Source of the DNA: Saccopteryx bilineata
Lineage: Eukaryota > Chordata > Mammalia > Chiroptera > Emballonuridae
Length of the DNA stretch: 64,000 bases
Direction: 5' to 3'
Assembly: GCF_036850765.1 (NCBI RefSeq)
Contig: NC_089490.1
Location: 277,030,482-277,094,481 of the forward strand
This document shows positions 1-11,335 of the stretch, piece after piece. The translations under genes were made by a program, and so were the position numbers. Within the stretch, counting starts at the first letter, position 1; every line of letters starts with the position of its first letter. The notes under the pieces are model-generated. The model had not been told where the DNA came from. It was given only the letters and a program-made list of their open reading frames with translations, and did not search any database.

Positions 1-711
1 AAAGCCATAATAAATATTACTGAAGTGTGCAGCTCAATTTCTTTGAAGAAGACAATTTACATCTAGAAAAGAAGACTTAGAGCATATTACATAACTCCAG
101 GAAGCTGCTGAATGAATGGTGATAGTCAGACTCCTTAAAATCCAGCATAACAGAACCCGTTCTCCTGGGCAGAACCCCCTGCAAAGCTCCTGCTGGGGCT
201 GGTGCTTTGAGGGTGGCTGGTTTTGGGTCTCAGATGACCTGCCTGGGCATGCCTGGTGCCCCGTGGACATCTACACTGGGGTATTAGGGAAGAAAACAAA
301 GTGACCCATGCTCAAACCGGATATGAGAAGAGGAGTGGCTGCGTATTAATTCCTCAGAGACTGTTCCACAGAAGAGAGGTCCCTGTGTCCCTCTATCATA
401 GTTTCTGAATCTGCTGGTATCCAGACGACCTTGCCATGCTCAGTGCAGGAAGGATGCTGTGTGAGAGAGCTCTCAGGGTTAGAACTGGCCAGAGTCCCAG
501 AGAACAGATTCTGGCTGGCAGTTATATCCAGTTTGCACTGGACAGGGCACTGTGGTAAGCATGTTACATACATTGATTCTCAACCAACTTACAGAGTAGG
601 TGTTACCAATTCTATTTTGTAAAGGAAGATGCAAAGGATCACAGAGAGTAAGGGGATTTCCCTACATCAAATGTCTATTGAAAAAAGAAAGAAAACAATA
701 CTATTAACAAT
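1..711. other. unassigned flank with a possible MIR remnant
   Basis: No gene is seen. The short open frames on both strands have no recognisable domain or codon signature. Around 545-650 the sequence resembles the antisense side of a MIR SINE (threshold words such as a tract near ACAGAGTAGGTGTTACC followed by a TTTTGTAAAGGAAGATGCA-like tract), but it is too decayed to be certain. The segment ends at the probable target-site duplication of the L1 that follows. Confidence 0.4.
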
Positions 712-721
712 ATAGAGGGAG

Positions 722-729
722 TGACGTCA
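722..729 (+). promoter_or_regulatory. CRE/ATF-type palindrome at the L1 5' end
   Basis: The exact palindrome TGACGTCA lies within the first 20 bases of the L1. This is the consensus for CREB/ATF factors. L1 elements carry an internal promoter in the 5' leader, so a site here could help drive transcription. Binding is inferred from the motif only. Confidence 0.55.
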
Positions 730-730
730 C

Positions 731-3072
731 AGAAATGGTGGTGTGAGCAGCACCGCCGACAGATCTCCCCAAAATGTCAACAAATTCATCAACCAGAGAC
801 AGAAAAATCTATCCTTGGAGCTTCTGGGAGTTCCACACACTGAAGACGAAGGGGCTGTTTTCACTTGGAACTGAAAGTGGAAAGGAGCTGAGGGTGCGGA
901 GGAAACTAACAGCGGCACAGGTGTTCGGTCAAGCCAAGGAGAGAGTCTACCTGTGGTGAGTCAGCCCACGCACAGTGAGCCCATGTGCAGCAAGAAACCG
1001 CCCATGCACTGTGGGCATCCCAGCCACCCGTGAGCGGTACACCGCAGAAGTTCTAGCAGTTGGTGCACCGGGAAAGTCCCAGCAGTAGGCGTGCCCAGCA
1101 CTGCGCACTCTGGGCATTCCAGCAGCCGACATGCCACAGGCGACCCAGCTGCTGGCCGGCGCGCCGTGGGTGACCCAGCCTCCTGCCGTGGAGAGCACCC
1201 CAGTCACCCATGAGCGGAGAGCTCCCCAACTGCCAGCAGCGCACGGGGAGTGTGCCAAAGTGAACTTCCCTATGTCGAGCTTCTCTGCATGGGCGGGGCA
1301 CTTCACCCAGCCATTTACGCTAACAATCAAGTGTCGGGGGAGGGGTGCATGGGCAGCTTGCAATCTGTCCTGGATCTACGGATCCAATCGCTGAAATTAG
1401 CTTAATCCACAGTCTGTTCACCTCCCAACTGACCTACCCGGCTCTAATTGACAAGATCTTTCTCAGTTCAGCGATCCAAGACAAGAGGCATGATATTCTC
1501 TAGTGTCTCTTGCTAAAGGGGTGGGGGCAACTTCTGATTGACAGAGCTTTCATACTCAGGGATATATGCTAAAAAGAGGGACTTGGCAGATGTTAAGACC
1601 TGTGCTGCAGGCAGAGACTAGGGCATCTTCTTCCCAGCCAAAACAGGTTACAAAGTGTGGAAAGCCTGGGGAGAGTGGTCCCACAGAGTGCTAGGCATGC
1701 TGAACAGGCTTGGTGGCTCATAGAAAGTCACCTTGAGAGCAATTGGCTCCCAGCCCCTCCTGATCACACTGGTGGCTCTGACTGACAGAAACTTACCCAG
1801 AGCCCTGCGTTGAGTGGGGATAGAGTGGAGATTTGCCAGCTCTTTGAGCCTCTTACTCCCCAGGCAGAGGCAGCGGCAGTCTCATAGCTGGTTCACCAGG
1901 CTGCTAATTCAGGGAGGGGAGACTAGGAGAGAGGCTCCGGGAAAACAGACTCTCTCATTGTCGGAGCCTGCAAATGCTAACAAACCTTGACTACCAATGA
2001 GACTGAAGCCAAATATATGACATTGCCATAGAGTCTCATCAACTGCAAATCCCTACCTAAGTGTGCCACAGGGGCAGAGCCTGGGGTACAGAGTCACCGA
2101 CCAGGAAGAGGGAGAGGAAAGAAAAAGGAAGAAATTAACCTCTCAAAATCAAGAAAAATCCACAGACTTTATAACTTGTTCCACTATTTTTTTCTTTTGT
2201 TTCTTTTATCTTCTTGCCTTTATTATTATTATTTCTATTTCCTCCACCTTGGTCCTTTTATTCTCTGCCTGTCTTATTCTTTCCTTTTCTTGAACTACAC
2301 TACCCATAAGTGTTACATTTATTTCTTTTCTTCTTCCTTACCCTCCTTGAGGATTACACTCCAAAACTCTTAACTCTCTCTCTCTCTCTCTTTTTGTTTA
2401 TTTTATTTTCTTTTTATTTTTTCTTCCTTTCCTTTTCCCCTTTTTCTTATTTCTCCCTTTCTATTAGTTTTTTTTCTTTTCTCCTTTTACGTTTCCTCTC
2501 ACTCAATCAGAAACAAATTATTTAATTTGGGACTCAAGTTTTTTTTGTGTGTGTGTGTGGCATATTAGGTGCTTTTTACTTCACTTTTTAACTCATTAGC
2601 ATTCCTCTCAACCCAGGATCTCCATTATATTTAGTCTTAGCTCCAGTTAATACAATAGATTTTTTTTTCCTTTTTCCTGTTTCCCTCTTATCTCTTTCAT
2701 TATATCTCTTAGTCGACCATCACTTACAAGCAAATCATTTTATACTTGACCCAAATTTTTTCCTTTTTTGCATTTTGTGGGTCCCTACTTCCTTTCTTGC
2801 CCCTTGAACACTTTCCCTCAACTCAGCACCTCCCTTATAGGCAGTTTTTGTTCCATTTAGCAGAATATAATTCACAGGTCATCATGATATTTTCCTAAGG
2901 AGGAAGGGAGAGGAGGGGAAGAGAAGAAGGAAAAGGGGGGAAAATAATAAATTATTTTTGGTTGTTTTGTGGGATTTTTTTTCTAAATTATTTTCCTTTT
3001 TTTACTTTTTATTTTTAAAACTTTTTATTCTTTATTAATTCTCATTAATACTATCAACAAAACCACACTCAG
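731..3072 (+). promoter_or_regulatory. L1 5' leader (internal promoter region)
   Basis: About 2.3 kb of leader precedes ORF1. It is GC-rich and CpG-containing at about 960-1350, with loosely repeated words such as GTGGGCATCCCAGC and CTGGGCATTCCAGCAG. It then passes into pyrimidine-rich sequence: long T/C runs at about 2180-2530 and 2640-2860, a (CT)n run near 2375 and a (GT)n run near 2550. A purine run at about 2897-2943 follows. The minus strand of 947-1363 is open for 138 codons. The leader is longer than the roughly 0.9 kb of human L1; its promoter role is inferred from its position. Confidence 0.65.
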
Positions 3073-4071
3073 ATGCCATTAAGAAAAAGGAAATCGAATA
3101 TCATGGATACAAAAGATAGAGAAGTAACACAAATAGAGGTGGAAAAATCTATGGAAAAAATTTAATATATTGGAAATCTTGGAGCTAAATGAGAGAGAAT
3201 TTAAAATAGAAATCTTAAAAATACTCAGAGATATACAAGAAAACACAGAAAGGCAATTTAGGGAGCTCAGAAAACAACTCAATGAACACAAAAAATATAT
3301 TACCAAGGAAATTGAAACTAAAACCAAATTAAACAGAGATGAAAAACTCAATTCACGAGCTGAAAAATGAGGTAACAAGCTTAGCTAATAGAATAGGCCA
3401 AATATAAGGTAGGATTAGTGAAATAGAAGACAAGCAACTTGAGGTACAGCAGAGAGAAATTGAAAGAGACTCAAAAATTAAAAAAAAAAAAAAAAGAGAA
3501 ATCCCTACAGGAATTGTCTGACTCCATCAAAAAGAATAACATAAGAATAATAGGTATATCAGAGGGAGAAAAGAGAGAAAATGGAATGGAGAATATATTC
3601 AAACAAATAATAGACGAGAACTTCCCAAGCCTGTGGAATGAACTAAAGCCTCAAATTCAAGAAGCAAAAAGAACACCGAGCTTTCTTAACCACAACAGAC
3701 CTATTCCAAGGCACATCATAATGAAGATGGCACAAACCAACAACAAAGAAAAAATTCTCAAGGCAGCCAGGGAAAAGAAGAGTACAACATATAAAGGAAG
3801 GCCTATTAGATTATCATCGGATTTCTCAGCAGAAACTCTACAAGTTAGAAGAGAGTGGACCCCAATATTAAAAGCCCTGAAAGAGAGGAACTTTCAGCCA
3901 AGAATGCTATACCCATCAAAGCTGTCCTTCAAGTATGAAGGAGAAATAAAAACATTCACAAATACAGAAAAGATGAGGGAATTTATCATCAGAAAGCCCC
4001 CACTCCAGGAAATACTAAAGGGGGTTTTCCAACCAGATTCAAAGAGCAGAACAAAACAAAACCACAAGTAA
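3073..4071 (+). pseudogene. L1 ORF1 remnant (RNA-binding chaperone protein)
   Basis: L1 ORF1p binds the element's own RNA as a trimer. The 999-base interval would encode about 333 residues, close to the usual ORF1p length. The start at 3073 opens a lysine-rich N-terminus, but the frame stops near 3162. A second frame (to about 3370) carries a heptad-rich, Glu/Lys-rich stretch typical of the coiled coil. The first frame resumes at about 3439 and runs to TAA at 4069-4071 with the RRM and C-terminal domain, including the segment RREWTPILKALKERNFQPR and the YPSKLSFKYEGEIKTF region that are typical of L1 ORF1p. An A-run at about 3480-3494 is one likely frameshift site. Broken and non-functional. 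Confidence 0.88.
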
Positions 4072-4397
4072 CAACTCCACCAAGAACATGATAAAACCAA
4101 ATTTAAACTGTGACAACAAAAACAAAATAAATGAGGAGAGGATGGAGATTAATAGTAGCAAAGGACGATGAAGCACAGAAACACTCATAAAATATGGTAC
4201 TACAATGAATATGATAGGTACCCTTTTCATTACTTAATGGTAACCACACTTGAAAAAACCACCACAGAAGCACATGACTTTAAAAAGGTAGCAACAGAAG
4301 AAAGAAGTATGGAACACAAACAAACAAAAACAAATGATAGAAAAACAGAAAAGAAGAATCAAACAAGATACAAAACTAACAGAAAGCAATTTATAAA

Positions 4398-7300
4398 ATG
4401 GCAATAGGGAACCCACAAGTGTCAATAATTTCACTAAATGTAAATGGATTAAACTTACCAATAAAAAGACACAGAGTAGCAGAATGGATTAAAAAAGAAA
4501 ATCCAACTGTATGCTGCATACAAGAAACACATCTAAGCAACAACGATAAAAACAAATTCAAAGTGAAAGGCTGGAAAACAATACTCTAAGCAAATAACAT
4601 CCAAAAAAAAGCAGGCGTAGCAATACTCATATCTAATAATGCTGACTACAAGACAGTAAAAGTGCTCAGAGACAAAAATGGTCATTTCATAATGATTAAG
4701 GGGATGCTGAATCAAGAAGACATAACAATCCTTAATATATATGCACCAAACCAAGGAGCACCAAAATATATAAGACAGCTACTTATTGACCTAAAAACAA
4801 AAACTGACAAAAATACAATCATACTTGGAGACCTCAATACACTGCTTACGGCTCTAGATCAGTCATCCAAACAGAAAATCAATAAAGATATAGTGGCCTT
4901 AAATGAAACACTAGAAAACCTGGATATGACAGATATCTACAGGACACTTCATCCCAAAGTGACAGAGTATACATTTTTCTCTAGTGGACATGGAACATTC
5001 TCAAGAATTGACCATATGTTGGGCCATAAAAATAATATCAGCAAATTCAGAAAAATTGAAATTGTACCAAGTATATTTTCTGATCATAAAGCCTTGAAAC
5101 TAGAATTCAACTGAAAAAAGAGGAAAAAACCCCACAAAAATGTGGAAACTAAACAACATACTTTTAAAAAATGAATGGGTCAAAGAAGAAATAAGCGCAG
5201 AGATCAAAAGATATATACAGACAAATGAAAATGACAATATGACATATCAGAATCTCTGGGATGCAGCAAAAGCAGTGATAAAAGGGAAGTTCATATCACT
5301 TCAGGCCTATATGAACAAACAAGAGAGAGCCCAAGTGAACCACTTACCTTCACACCTTAAGGAACTAGAAAAAGAAGAACAAAGACAACCCAAAACCAGC
5401 CGAAGAAAGGAAATAATAAAAATCAGAGCAGAAATAAATGAAATAGAGAACAGAAAAAGTATAGAAAAAATCAATAAAACAAGGAGCTGGTTCTTTGAAA
5501 AGATCAACAAAATTGACAAACCCTTGGCAAGACTCACCAAGGAAAAAAGAGAAAGGACTCATATAAACAAAATCCAAAATGAAAGAGGAGAAATCCCCAA
5601 AGACATCATAGATATACAAAAAATTATTGTAGAATACTATGAAAAACTATATGCCGCCAAATTCAACAATCTAGAAGAAATGGATAAATTCCTAAAACAA
5701 TACAACCTTCCTAGCCTGAGTCATGAAGAAGCAGAAAGGCTAAACAGACCAATTAGCAGGGAGGAAATAGAAAAAAACTATTAAAAACCTCCCCACAAAT
5801 AAAAGTCCAGGTCCAGACGGTTATACTAGTGAATTCTATCAAACATTCAAAGAAGACTTGGTTCCTATTCTACTCAAAGTCTTCAAAAAAATTGAAGAAG
5901 AAGCAATATTTCCAAACATATTTTATGAGGCCAACATAGCCCTCATACCAAAACCTGGCAAGGACAACACAAAAAAAGAAAACTACAGACCAATATCTTT
6001 AATGAATACACATGCTAAAATACTGAACAAAATACTGGCAAATCAAATACATCAACATACTAAAAAAAGAATACATCATGATCAATTGGGATTCATCCCA
6101 GAATCTCAAGGATGGTTCAACATACGTAAAACGGTTAACGTAATACACTATATCAACAAAACAAAGAACAAAAATCACATGATCTTATCAATAGATGCAG
6201 AAAAGGCATTCGATAAAATACAACACAATTTTATGTTTAAGACACTCAACAAAATGGGTATAGAAGGAAAATATCTCAACATGATAAAGGCCATATATGA
6301 TAAACCATCAGCCAACATCATATTAAATGGCATAAAACTGAGGACTTTCCCCCTTAAATCAAGAACAAAACTGGGTTGTCCACTCTCTCCACTCTTATTT
6401 AACGTGGTGCTAGAAGTTCTGGCCAGAGCAATCAGACAAGATAAAGAAATAAAAGGCATCCATATCGGAAAAGAAAAAGTAAAGGTATCACTTTTTGTAG
6501 ATGATATGATCCTATACATTGAAAACCCAAAAGATTCCACAAAAAGATTACTAGAAACAATAAACCAATACAGTAAGGTTGCAGCATACAAAATTAACAT
6601 ACAAAAGCCCATAGCCTTTCTGTATGCCAACAATGAAATATTAGAAAACGAACTCAAAAAACAATCCCCTTCATGATTGCAATAAAAAAAATAAAATACC
6701 TAGGAATACACATAACAAAGAATGTAAAGGACCTATATAATGAAAACTACAAAGCATTGTTAAGAGAAATTGAAAAAGACACAATGAGATGGAAAAATAT
6801 TCCTTGTTCTTGAATAGGAAGAATAAATATAATCAAAATGGCCATATTACCCAAAGCAATTTATAAAATTAATGCAATTCCCATCAAAATTCCTATGACA
6901 TTTTTTAAAGAAATGGAACAAAAAATCATCAGAATTATATGGAACTATAAAAAGTCCCAAATAGCCAAAGCAATCCTGAGGAAGAAGAATGAAGCTGGGG
7001 CATTACAATACCTGACTTCAAACTATATTATAGGGCCACGACAATCAAAACAGCATGGTATTGGCAAAAAAATAGACACTCAGACCAATGGAACAGAATA
7101 GAAAGTCCAGAAATAAAACCACATATATATGGTCAAATAATTTTTGATAAAGGGGCCAACAACACACAATGGAGAAAAGAAAGCCTCTTCAACAAATGGT
7201 GTTGGGAAAACTTGAAAGCCACATGCAAAAGAATGAAACTCGACTACAGCTTGTCCCCGTGTACCAAAATTAATTTAAAATGAATCAAAGACCTAAATAT

Positions 7301-8220
7301 AAGACCTGAAACAATAAAGAACATAGAAGAAGACATAGGTACTAAACTCATGGACCTGGGTTTTAAAGAGCATTTTATGAATTTGACTCCAAAGGCAAGA
7401 AAATGAAGGCAAAGATAAATGAATGGGACTACATCTGACTAAAAAGCTTTTGCTCAGCAAAAGAAACTGACAACAAAATAGACAGCCAACTAAATGGGAA
7501 ATGTTATTTTCAAACAACAGCTCAGATAAGGACCTAATATCCAAAATATACAAAGAACTCATAAAACTCAACAACAAACAAAGAACCAATCCAAGAAAAA
7601 GATGGGAAGAGGACATGAACAGACACTTCTCCCAGGAAGAAATACAAATGGCCAACAGATATATGAAAAGATGCTCATCTTCATTAGTTATTAGAGAAAT
7701 GCAAATCAAAACTACAATGAGATACCACCTCACACCTGTTAGATTATTAGCTATTATCAACAAGACAGGTAATAGCAAGTGTTGGAGAGGCTGTGGAGAA
7801 AAAGGAACCCTCATTCACTGTTGGTGGGACTGTAAAGTAGTACAACCATTATGGAAGAAAGTATGGTGGTTCCTCAAAAAACTGAAAATAGAACTACCTT
7901 ATGACCAAGCAATCCCTCTACTGGGTATATACCCCCAAAACTCAGAATAATTGATACGTAAAGACACATGCAGTCCCATGTTCATTGCAGCATTGTTTAC
8001 AGTGGCCAAGACATGGAAACAACCAAAAAGCTCTTCAATAGAAGACTGGATAAAGAAGATGTGGCACATATATACTATGGAATACTACTCAGCCATAAGA
8101 AATGATGACATTGGATCATTTACAACAAAATGGTGGGATCTTGATAACATTATATGGAGTGAAATAAGTAAATCAGAAAAAAACAAGAACTACATGATTC
8201 CATACTTTGGTGGGACATAA
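4398..8220 (+). pseudogene. L1 ORF2 remnant (endonuclease-reverse transcriptase)
   Basis: The interval (3823 bases, about 1274 codons) matches the usual length of L1 ORF2. The endonuclease domain is at 4398-5112, with the catalytic-type words SLNVNGLN, QETHL, LGDLNT and SDHKAL. The RT domain lies at about 5790-6800, with [22 protein letters not shown] and the polymerase box. That box reads FVDD at 6494-6505 where active L1s have FADD. The C-terminal Cys/His knuckle is intact near 7780-7830 (CWRGC...HCWWDC). The frame is broken by a stop near 4587, frameshifts near 5112-5139, 5775 and 6665, and further breaks before 7501 and at about 7948. Inactive. Confidence 0.92.
6494..6505 (+). other. L1 RT active-site box altered to FVDD
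   Basis: Codons TTT GTA GAT GAT encode Phe-Val-Asp-Asp. Active L1 reverse transcriptases have Phe-Ala-Asp-Asp, and the two aspartates bind the catalytic metals. Only the alanine is changed, which needs a single C-to-T step in its codon. The older L1 at 40.0-42.6 kb still reads FADD at 40596-40607. Confidence 0.85.
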
Positions 8221-8261
8221 AACTGAGACTAAGAGACATGGACAAGAGTGTGGTGGTTACC

Positions 8262-8322
8262 GGGGGCGGGGGAGGGAGGGTGTGGGAGAGAAGGAAGGAG
8301 GGGGAAGGGGGAGGAGGAGGGG
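8262..8322 (+). other. G-rich tract in the L1 3' UTR
   Basis: A run of G-tracts of 3-5 bases separated by one to six bases lies between the ORF2 stop and the A-rich tail. Such tracts are typical of L1 3' UTRs and can form G-quadruplexes. The L1 3' end at 53.2-53.9 kb has the same tract at about 53665-53708. Confidence 0.75.
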
Positions 8323-8513
8323 CACAAAGAAAACTAGATAGAGGGTTTGACGGAGGACAATCTGACTCTGGGCGATGGGTATGCAACATAATTGAATGAC
8401 AAAATAACATGGACAAGTTTTCCTTGAATATATGTACCCTGATTTATTGATGTCACCCCATTAACATTAATAAAAATTTATTAAAAAATAAAAAAAACAA
8501 TATAATAATGACA

Positions 8514-8821
8514 TTGTTAAAAAAATGGACTCCTTTTTGTAATGAAATTGAAATCTCTAAGAAATACATTTTATAAGGATGTAAATGCATATTAAATTGC
8601 ATGCACATATACATGTATACCTATACTATACACATATGTATGCATAGATCACACACATTTTTTTAATTGTGCAAAATTCTGAATAACTGATATTATCCAT
8701 GGAAGGAATGAAAAAGATCATCAATATCACTAGTGTGTGAACAAAGATGGGCAACATAGTATACTTAACAAGGGTAATGTGGTGCCTACCAAACCCAGCA
8801 ACAGAAATAAACCATACAGGT
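8514..8821. other. unassigned AT-rich sequence
   Basis: No gene or recognisable repeat is seen between the L1 and the next SINE. The segment has low-complexity (AC/AT)-rich stretches near 8590-8650. Confidence 0.5.
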
Positions 8822-9170
8822 CTGGTCATAAATTATTCTTTTTTTTTTTTACAGAGACAGAGAGAGAGAGTCAGAGAGAGGGATAGATAGGGACAGACAG
8901 ACAGGAATGGAGAGAAATGAGAAGCATCATCAGTTTTTTGAACCTTAGTTGTTCATTGATTTCTCATATGTGCCTTGACCGTGGGGCTACAGCCGACTGA
9001 GTGACCCCTTGCTCGAGCCAGCGACCTTGGGTCCAAGCTGGTGAGCTTTGCTCAAACTAGATGAGCCCACGCTCAAGCTGGCGACCTCGGGGTCTCAAAC
9101 CTGTGTCTGCTGCATCCAAGTCCCATGCCCTTTCCACTGCGCCACTGCCTGGTTGGACTGGTCATAAATT
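8822..9170 (-). mobile_element. Rhin-1-type tRNA-derived SINE
   Basis: The element runs 8835-9157 and is read on the minus strand. It has an oligo-T/purine repeat end on the left (its 3' tail), a body with repeated CTCAAGC/GGCGACC words, and a tRNA-like head on the right (GCGCCACTGCCTGGTTGG). It is flanked by a perfect 13-base target-site duplication, CTGGTCATAAATT, at 8822-8834 and 9158-9170. The family is recalled as typical of rhinolophoid bats. Confidence 0.92.
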
Positions 9171-9700
9171 CTTAACTGAGCAAAGTCATGGTGGGAAGTC
9201 ATGTCCTGGGCATATAGCTTCCTTAACAAGGGTCAATCTCTTCTTTGTTGGAGCCATATTCATAGTTATTATGCATCCAGGATAACACACCGCTGAAATG
9301 TCAGAGTAATTATCTTTTCCAGACCCCTGAGAAGCACAACTGCTGGTACCAGAGTGTACACGAGACCTCCAGAGCAGGAGACCACAGGACTCCTAACTGT
9401 TGTCCACATTTCATCTCTGGGACTCTAAATGTTAATTACTATCCTATACCCACCAGTGTAAAGGAAACAGGTAGCACTCCCTTTTCATATTTATTCAATC
9501 TCAGAGATTTCCCCACTTTGCTTTCTTTCGTCGACTTAGTCTACCACCAATGGATTTTATGAGACCTTCTTATGTTTCTCCTTTGATACTAAATATATGA
9601 AATAAGCTGCAAAACGGCCATCTCCAGAGCATTTTCTCCAACCACTGAGATCTCGCTTCTGGGCATATCCTCAAATTTTTGGCTCCAATTTTATTATGAT
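9171..9700. other. unassigned sequence
   Basis: No gene, RNA or clear repeat is recognised. The short open frames lack any family signature. Confidence 0.5.
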
Positions 9701-9791
9701 ATTTTTTTTTATTTTGAAATTAAATTTATGGGGGAACATTGATCAATATAGGTTTTGGGTGAACATCCCTATAACATTTTTCAATAAACTC
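9701..9791 (-). mobile_element. 5'-truncated L1 3' end fragment
   Basis: After an oligo-T run, words resembling TGGGGGAACATTGATCAATA and the phrase for a spliced-looking TATAGGTTTTGGGTGAACA match the reverse complement of a bat L1 3' UTR. The same sequence type appears at 18765-18890 and 23300-23400. Short and diverged. Confidence 0.55.
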
Positions 9792-9896
9792 TTATGAAAC
9801 TTTTCTATAGATTGGAGGTTCTTTTGTCAATGTGTGAATATATAGATTCCCAACTCATAAATGAGATACTGACCAATATAATTTGAGAGTTTAGTT

Positions 9897-10303
9897 AAAA
9901 AAAATGAGGCCCTGGCTGGTTGGCTCAGCGGTAGAGCATCGACCTGGCATGCGGGGGACCCGGGTTTGATTCCCGGCCAGGGCACATAGGAGAAGCGCTC
10001 ATTTGCTTCTCCACCCCCACCCCCTCCTTCCTCTCTGTCTCTCTCTTCCCCTCCTGCAGCCAAGGCTCCATTGGAGCAAGGATGTCGCGGGCACTGGGGA
10101 TGGCTCCTTGGCCTCTGCCCCAGGCGCTAGAGTGGCTCTGGTTACGGCAGAGCGACGCCCCAGAGGGGCAGAGCATCGCCCCCTGGTGGGCAGAGCATCG
10201 CCCCTGGTGGGCGAGCCGGGTGGATCCCGGTGGGGCGCATGCGGGAGTCTGTCTGACTGTCTCTCCCCATTTCCAGCTTCAGAAAAATACAAAAAAAAAT
10301 GAG
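9897..10303 (+). mobile_element. VES-type tRNA-derived SINE
   Basis: The body is 9909-10291 on the + strand. The head has a pol III A box (TGGCTCAGCGGTAGAGC, 9921-9937) and a B box (GGGTTTGATTCCC, 9962-9974). A pyrimidine-rich region, a GC-rich body with repeated GCAGAGCATCGCCCC words, and an A-rich tail follow. A 12-base duplication, AAAAAAAATGAG, flanks it at 9897-9908 and about 10292-10303. It is the best-preserved VES copy here. The A and B boxes mark a former tRNA head, not a functional tRNA gene. Confidence 0.93.
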
Positions 10304-10432
10304 AATATGTTTATAACACAGAAATATTTCACAATAGTTAACAGTTTTATCCTCCAATGGTTTCTTAGACGAACAACTTGATATGAACAAGCTGTTTTAA
10401 TATTTAATTTATAGGACAGCTTGTATCCTTAC

Positions 10433-10620
10433 TTTTTTTTTTTTTTTACTGATATTTATTTAGGTTTGCATTTACTCACAGCCTCAGTTCGCTGGGACAG
10501 AAGTGGCTCACAGATACTTTTTTCCAGGGCTGCCTTTCAGGGTCCTCTACAGTTAGAACTTTCAGTGGCTGAAGTCCCCAGATAGTAGAGTTGGCATGCT
10601 TTCTTCATTTCAGAATGTTA
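10433..10620 (-). pseudogene. possible small processed retrocopy, source unknown
   Basis: Read on the minus strand, this segment ends in a run of about 17 A (T-run at 10433-10449) preceded by an AATAAA signal at about 10459-10464. Upstream is a frame of about 40 codons (containing PLKVLTVEDPERQPWKK) that stops shortly before the signal. That arrangement fits the 3' end of a reverse-transcribed mRNA. I do not recognise the parent gene and see no clear target-site duplication, so an unrelated A-tailed repeat is also possible. Confidence 0.3.
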
Positions 10621-11214
10621 TAAAGAGAAAAGTAAAAAATACCCCAATTCTATCTCCTAGAGATAAGAAATCATAATACTATTTCAATGCAGTCATGCTC
10701 ACATTGTCTAAAGGCAGGGACAGACAATATTCACACTTACCCTTTTCATCTAAGTAATCAACACCTCTCCATGCCGATTATTAGAAAAACACATCCATAG
10801 TTAGTAAGCGTCTTGTGTAGATATCCCTCCTCAGTGGTGAACTGATTAATTTGTAGAATGTGCCTTTAAATAAATAAACTTCTTAGAGAAATATACGTTT
10901 TGGTTAAAAATGATTAATTACTTGATATAGTGTCAGAGATAGGAGCACTGACAAATAAAACTTACGCTGGTAGTTGGCATATTTTGAATCACACTTATCA
11001 CATACAAGAACAGAAGCCACACAAAATTGGAATTCACACACAGGCACATCTCTAGAGCTCTAGACACATTTTTTAGTTTAATGCAAAGAGGCAGTATTTA
11101 CCCTGTGAGAATAATGGACAGTACAATAAAAGGAAACCAACATAGACAGTGGTTGGGCAGGACCAGCGGAGTCTGGACACATCTGGTTTTAACCTAAAAC
11201 CTTGAGACACTGGA
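10621..11214. other. unassigned AT-rich sequence
   Basis: No gene or recognisable repeat is seen. Small frames on either strand are short and unsupported. Confidence 0.5.
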
Positions 11215-11335
11215 CTTCTCACTACTTTCCCCAGACATTGGAATGAAATGAATAAAACACAGCATAGTAACGAAGGTAAAGTTGTAAAGCGCTTGGTACA
11301 AACAAGACACTTAATAAGTAGTAGGTACAATCAGA
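11215..11335 (+). mobile_element. probable MIR remnant
   Basis: The words GTAAAGCGCTTGGTACAAAC, then ACACTTAATAAGTAGTAGG, fit the 3' core of a mammalian MIR SINE. Only this part is preserved. Confidence 0.45.

Larger units (their letters stand above)
712..8493 (+). mobile_element. full-length LINE-1 element, inactive
   Basis: A complete L1 of about 7.8 kb on the + strand: 5' leader (712-3072), ORF1 remnant (3073-4071), short spacer, ORF2 remnant (4398-8220), and a 3' UTR with a G-rich tract and an A-rich tail. The flanks AAAACAATACTATTAACAAT (692-711) and a diverged version starting at 8494 look like a decayed target-site duplication. Both ORFs carry several stops and frameshifts, so the copy cannot move by itself. 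Its last 0.7 kb is very similar by eye to the L1 3' end at 53.2-53.9 kb, so both belong to one relatively young subfamily. Confidence 0.93.

Noticed and set aside
947..1363. 138-codon minus-strand frame as a host gene
   Set aside because: It lies wholly within the L1 leader, in GC-rich DNA where long chance frames are common; kept only as a possible L1 antisense ORF.
6175..6657. 160-codon minus-strand frame
   Set aside because: It is the shadow of the L1 reverse-transcriptase frame on the opposite strand.
7293..7814. 173-codon minus-strand frame
   Set aside because: It is antisense to the L1 ORF2 C-terminal part; its hydrophobic look comes from the complement of Lys/Asn-rich codons.
9921..9974. 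tRNA gene suggested by A and B boxes
   Set aside because: The boxes belong to the head of a VES SINE with flanking duplication and A-rich tail; the downstream body is not a tRNA. The same applies to the Rhin-1 heads.
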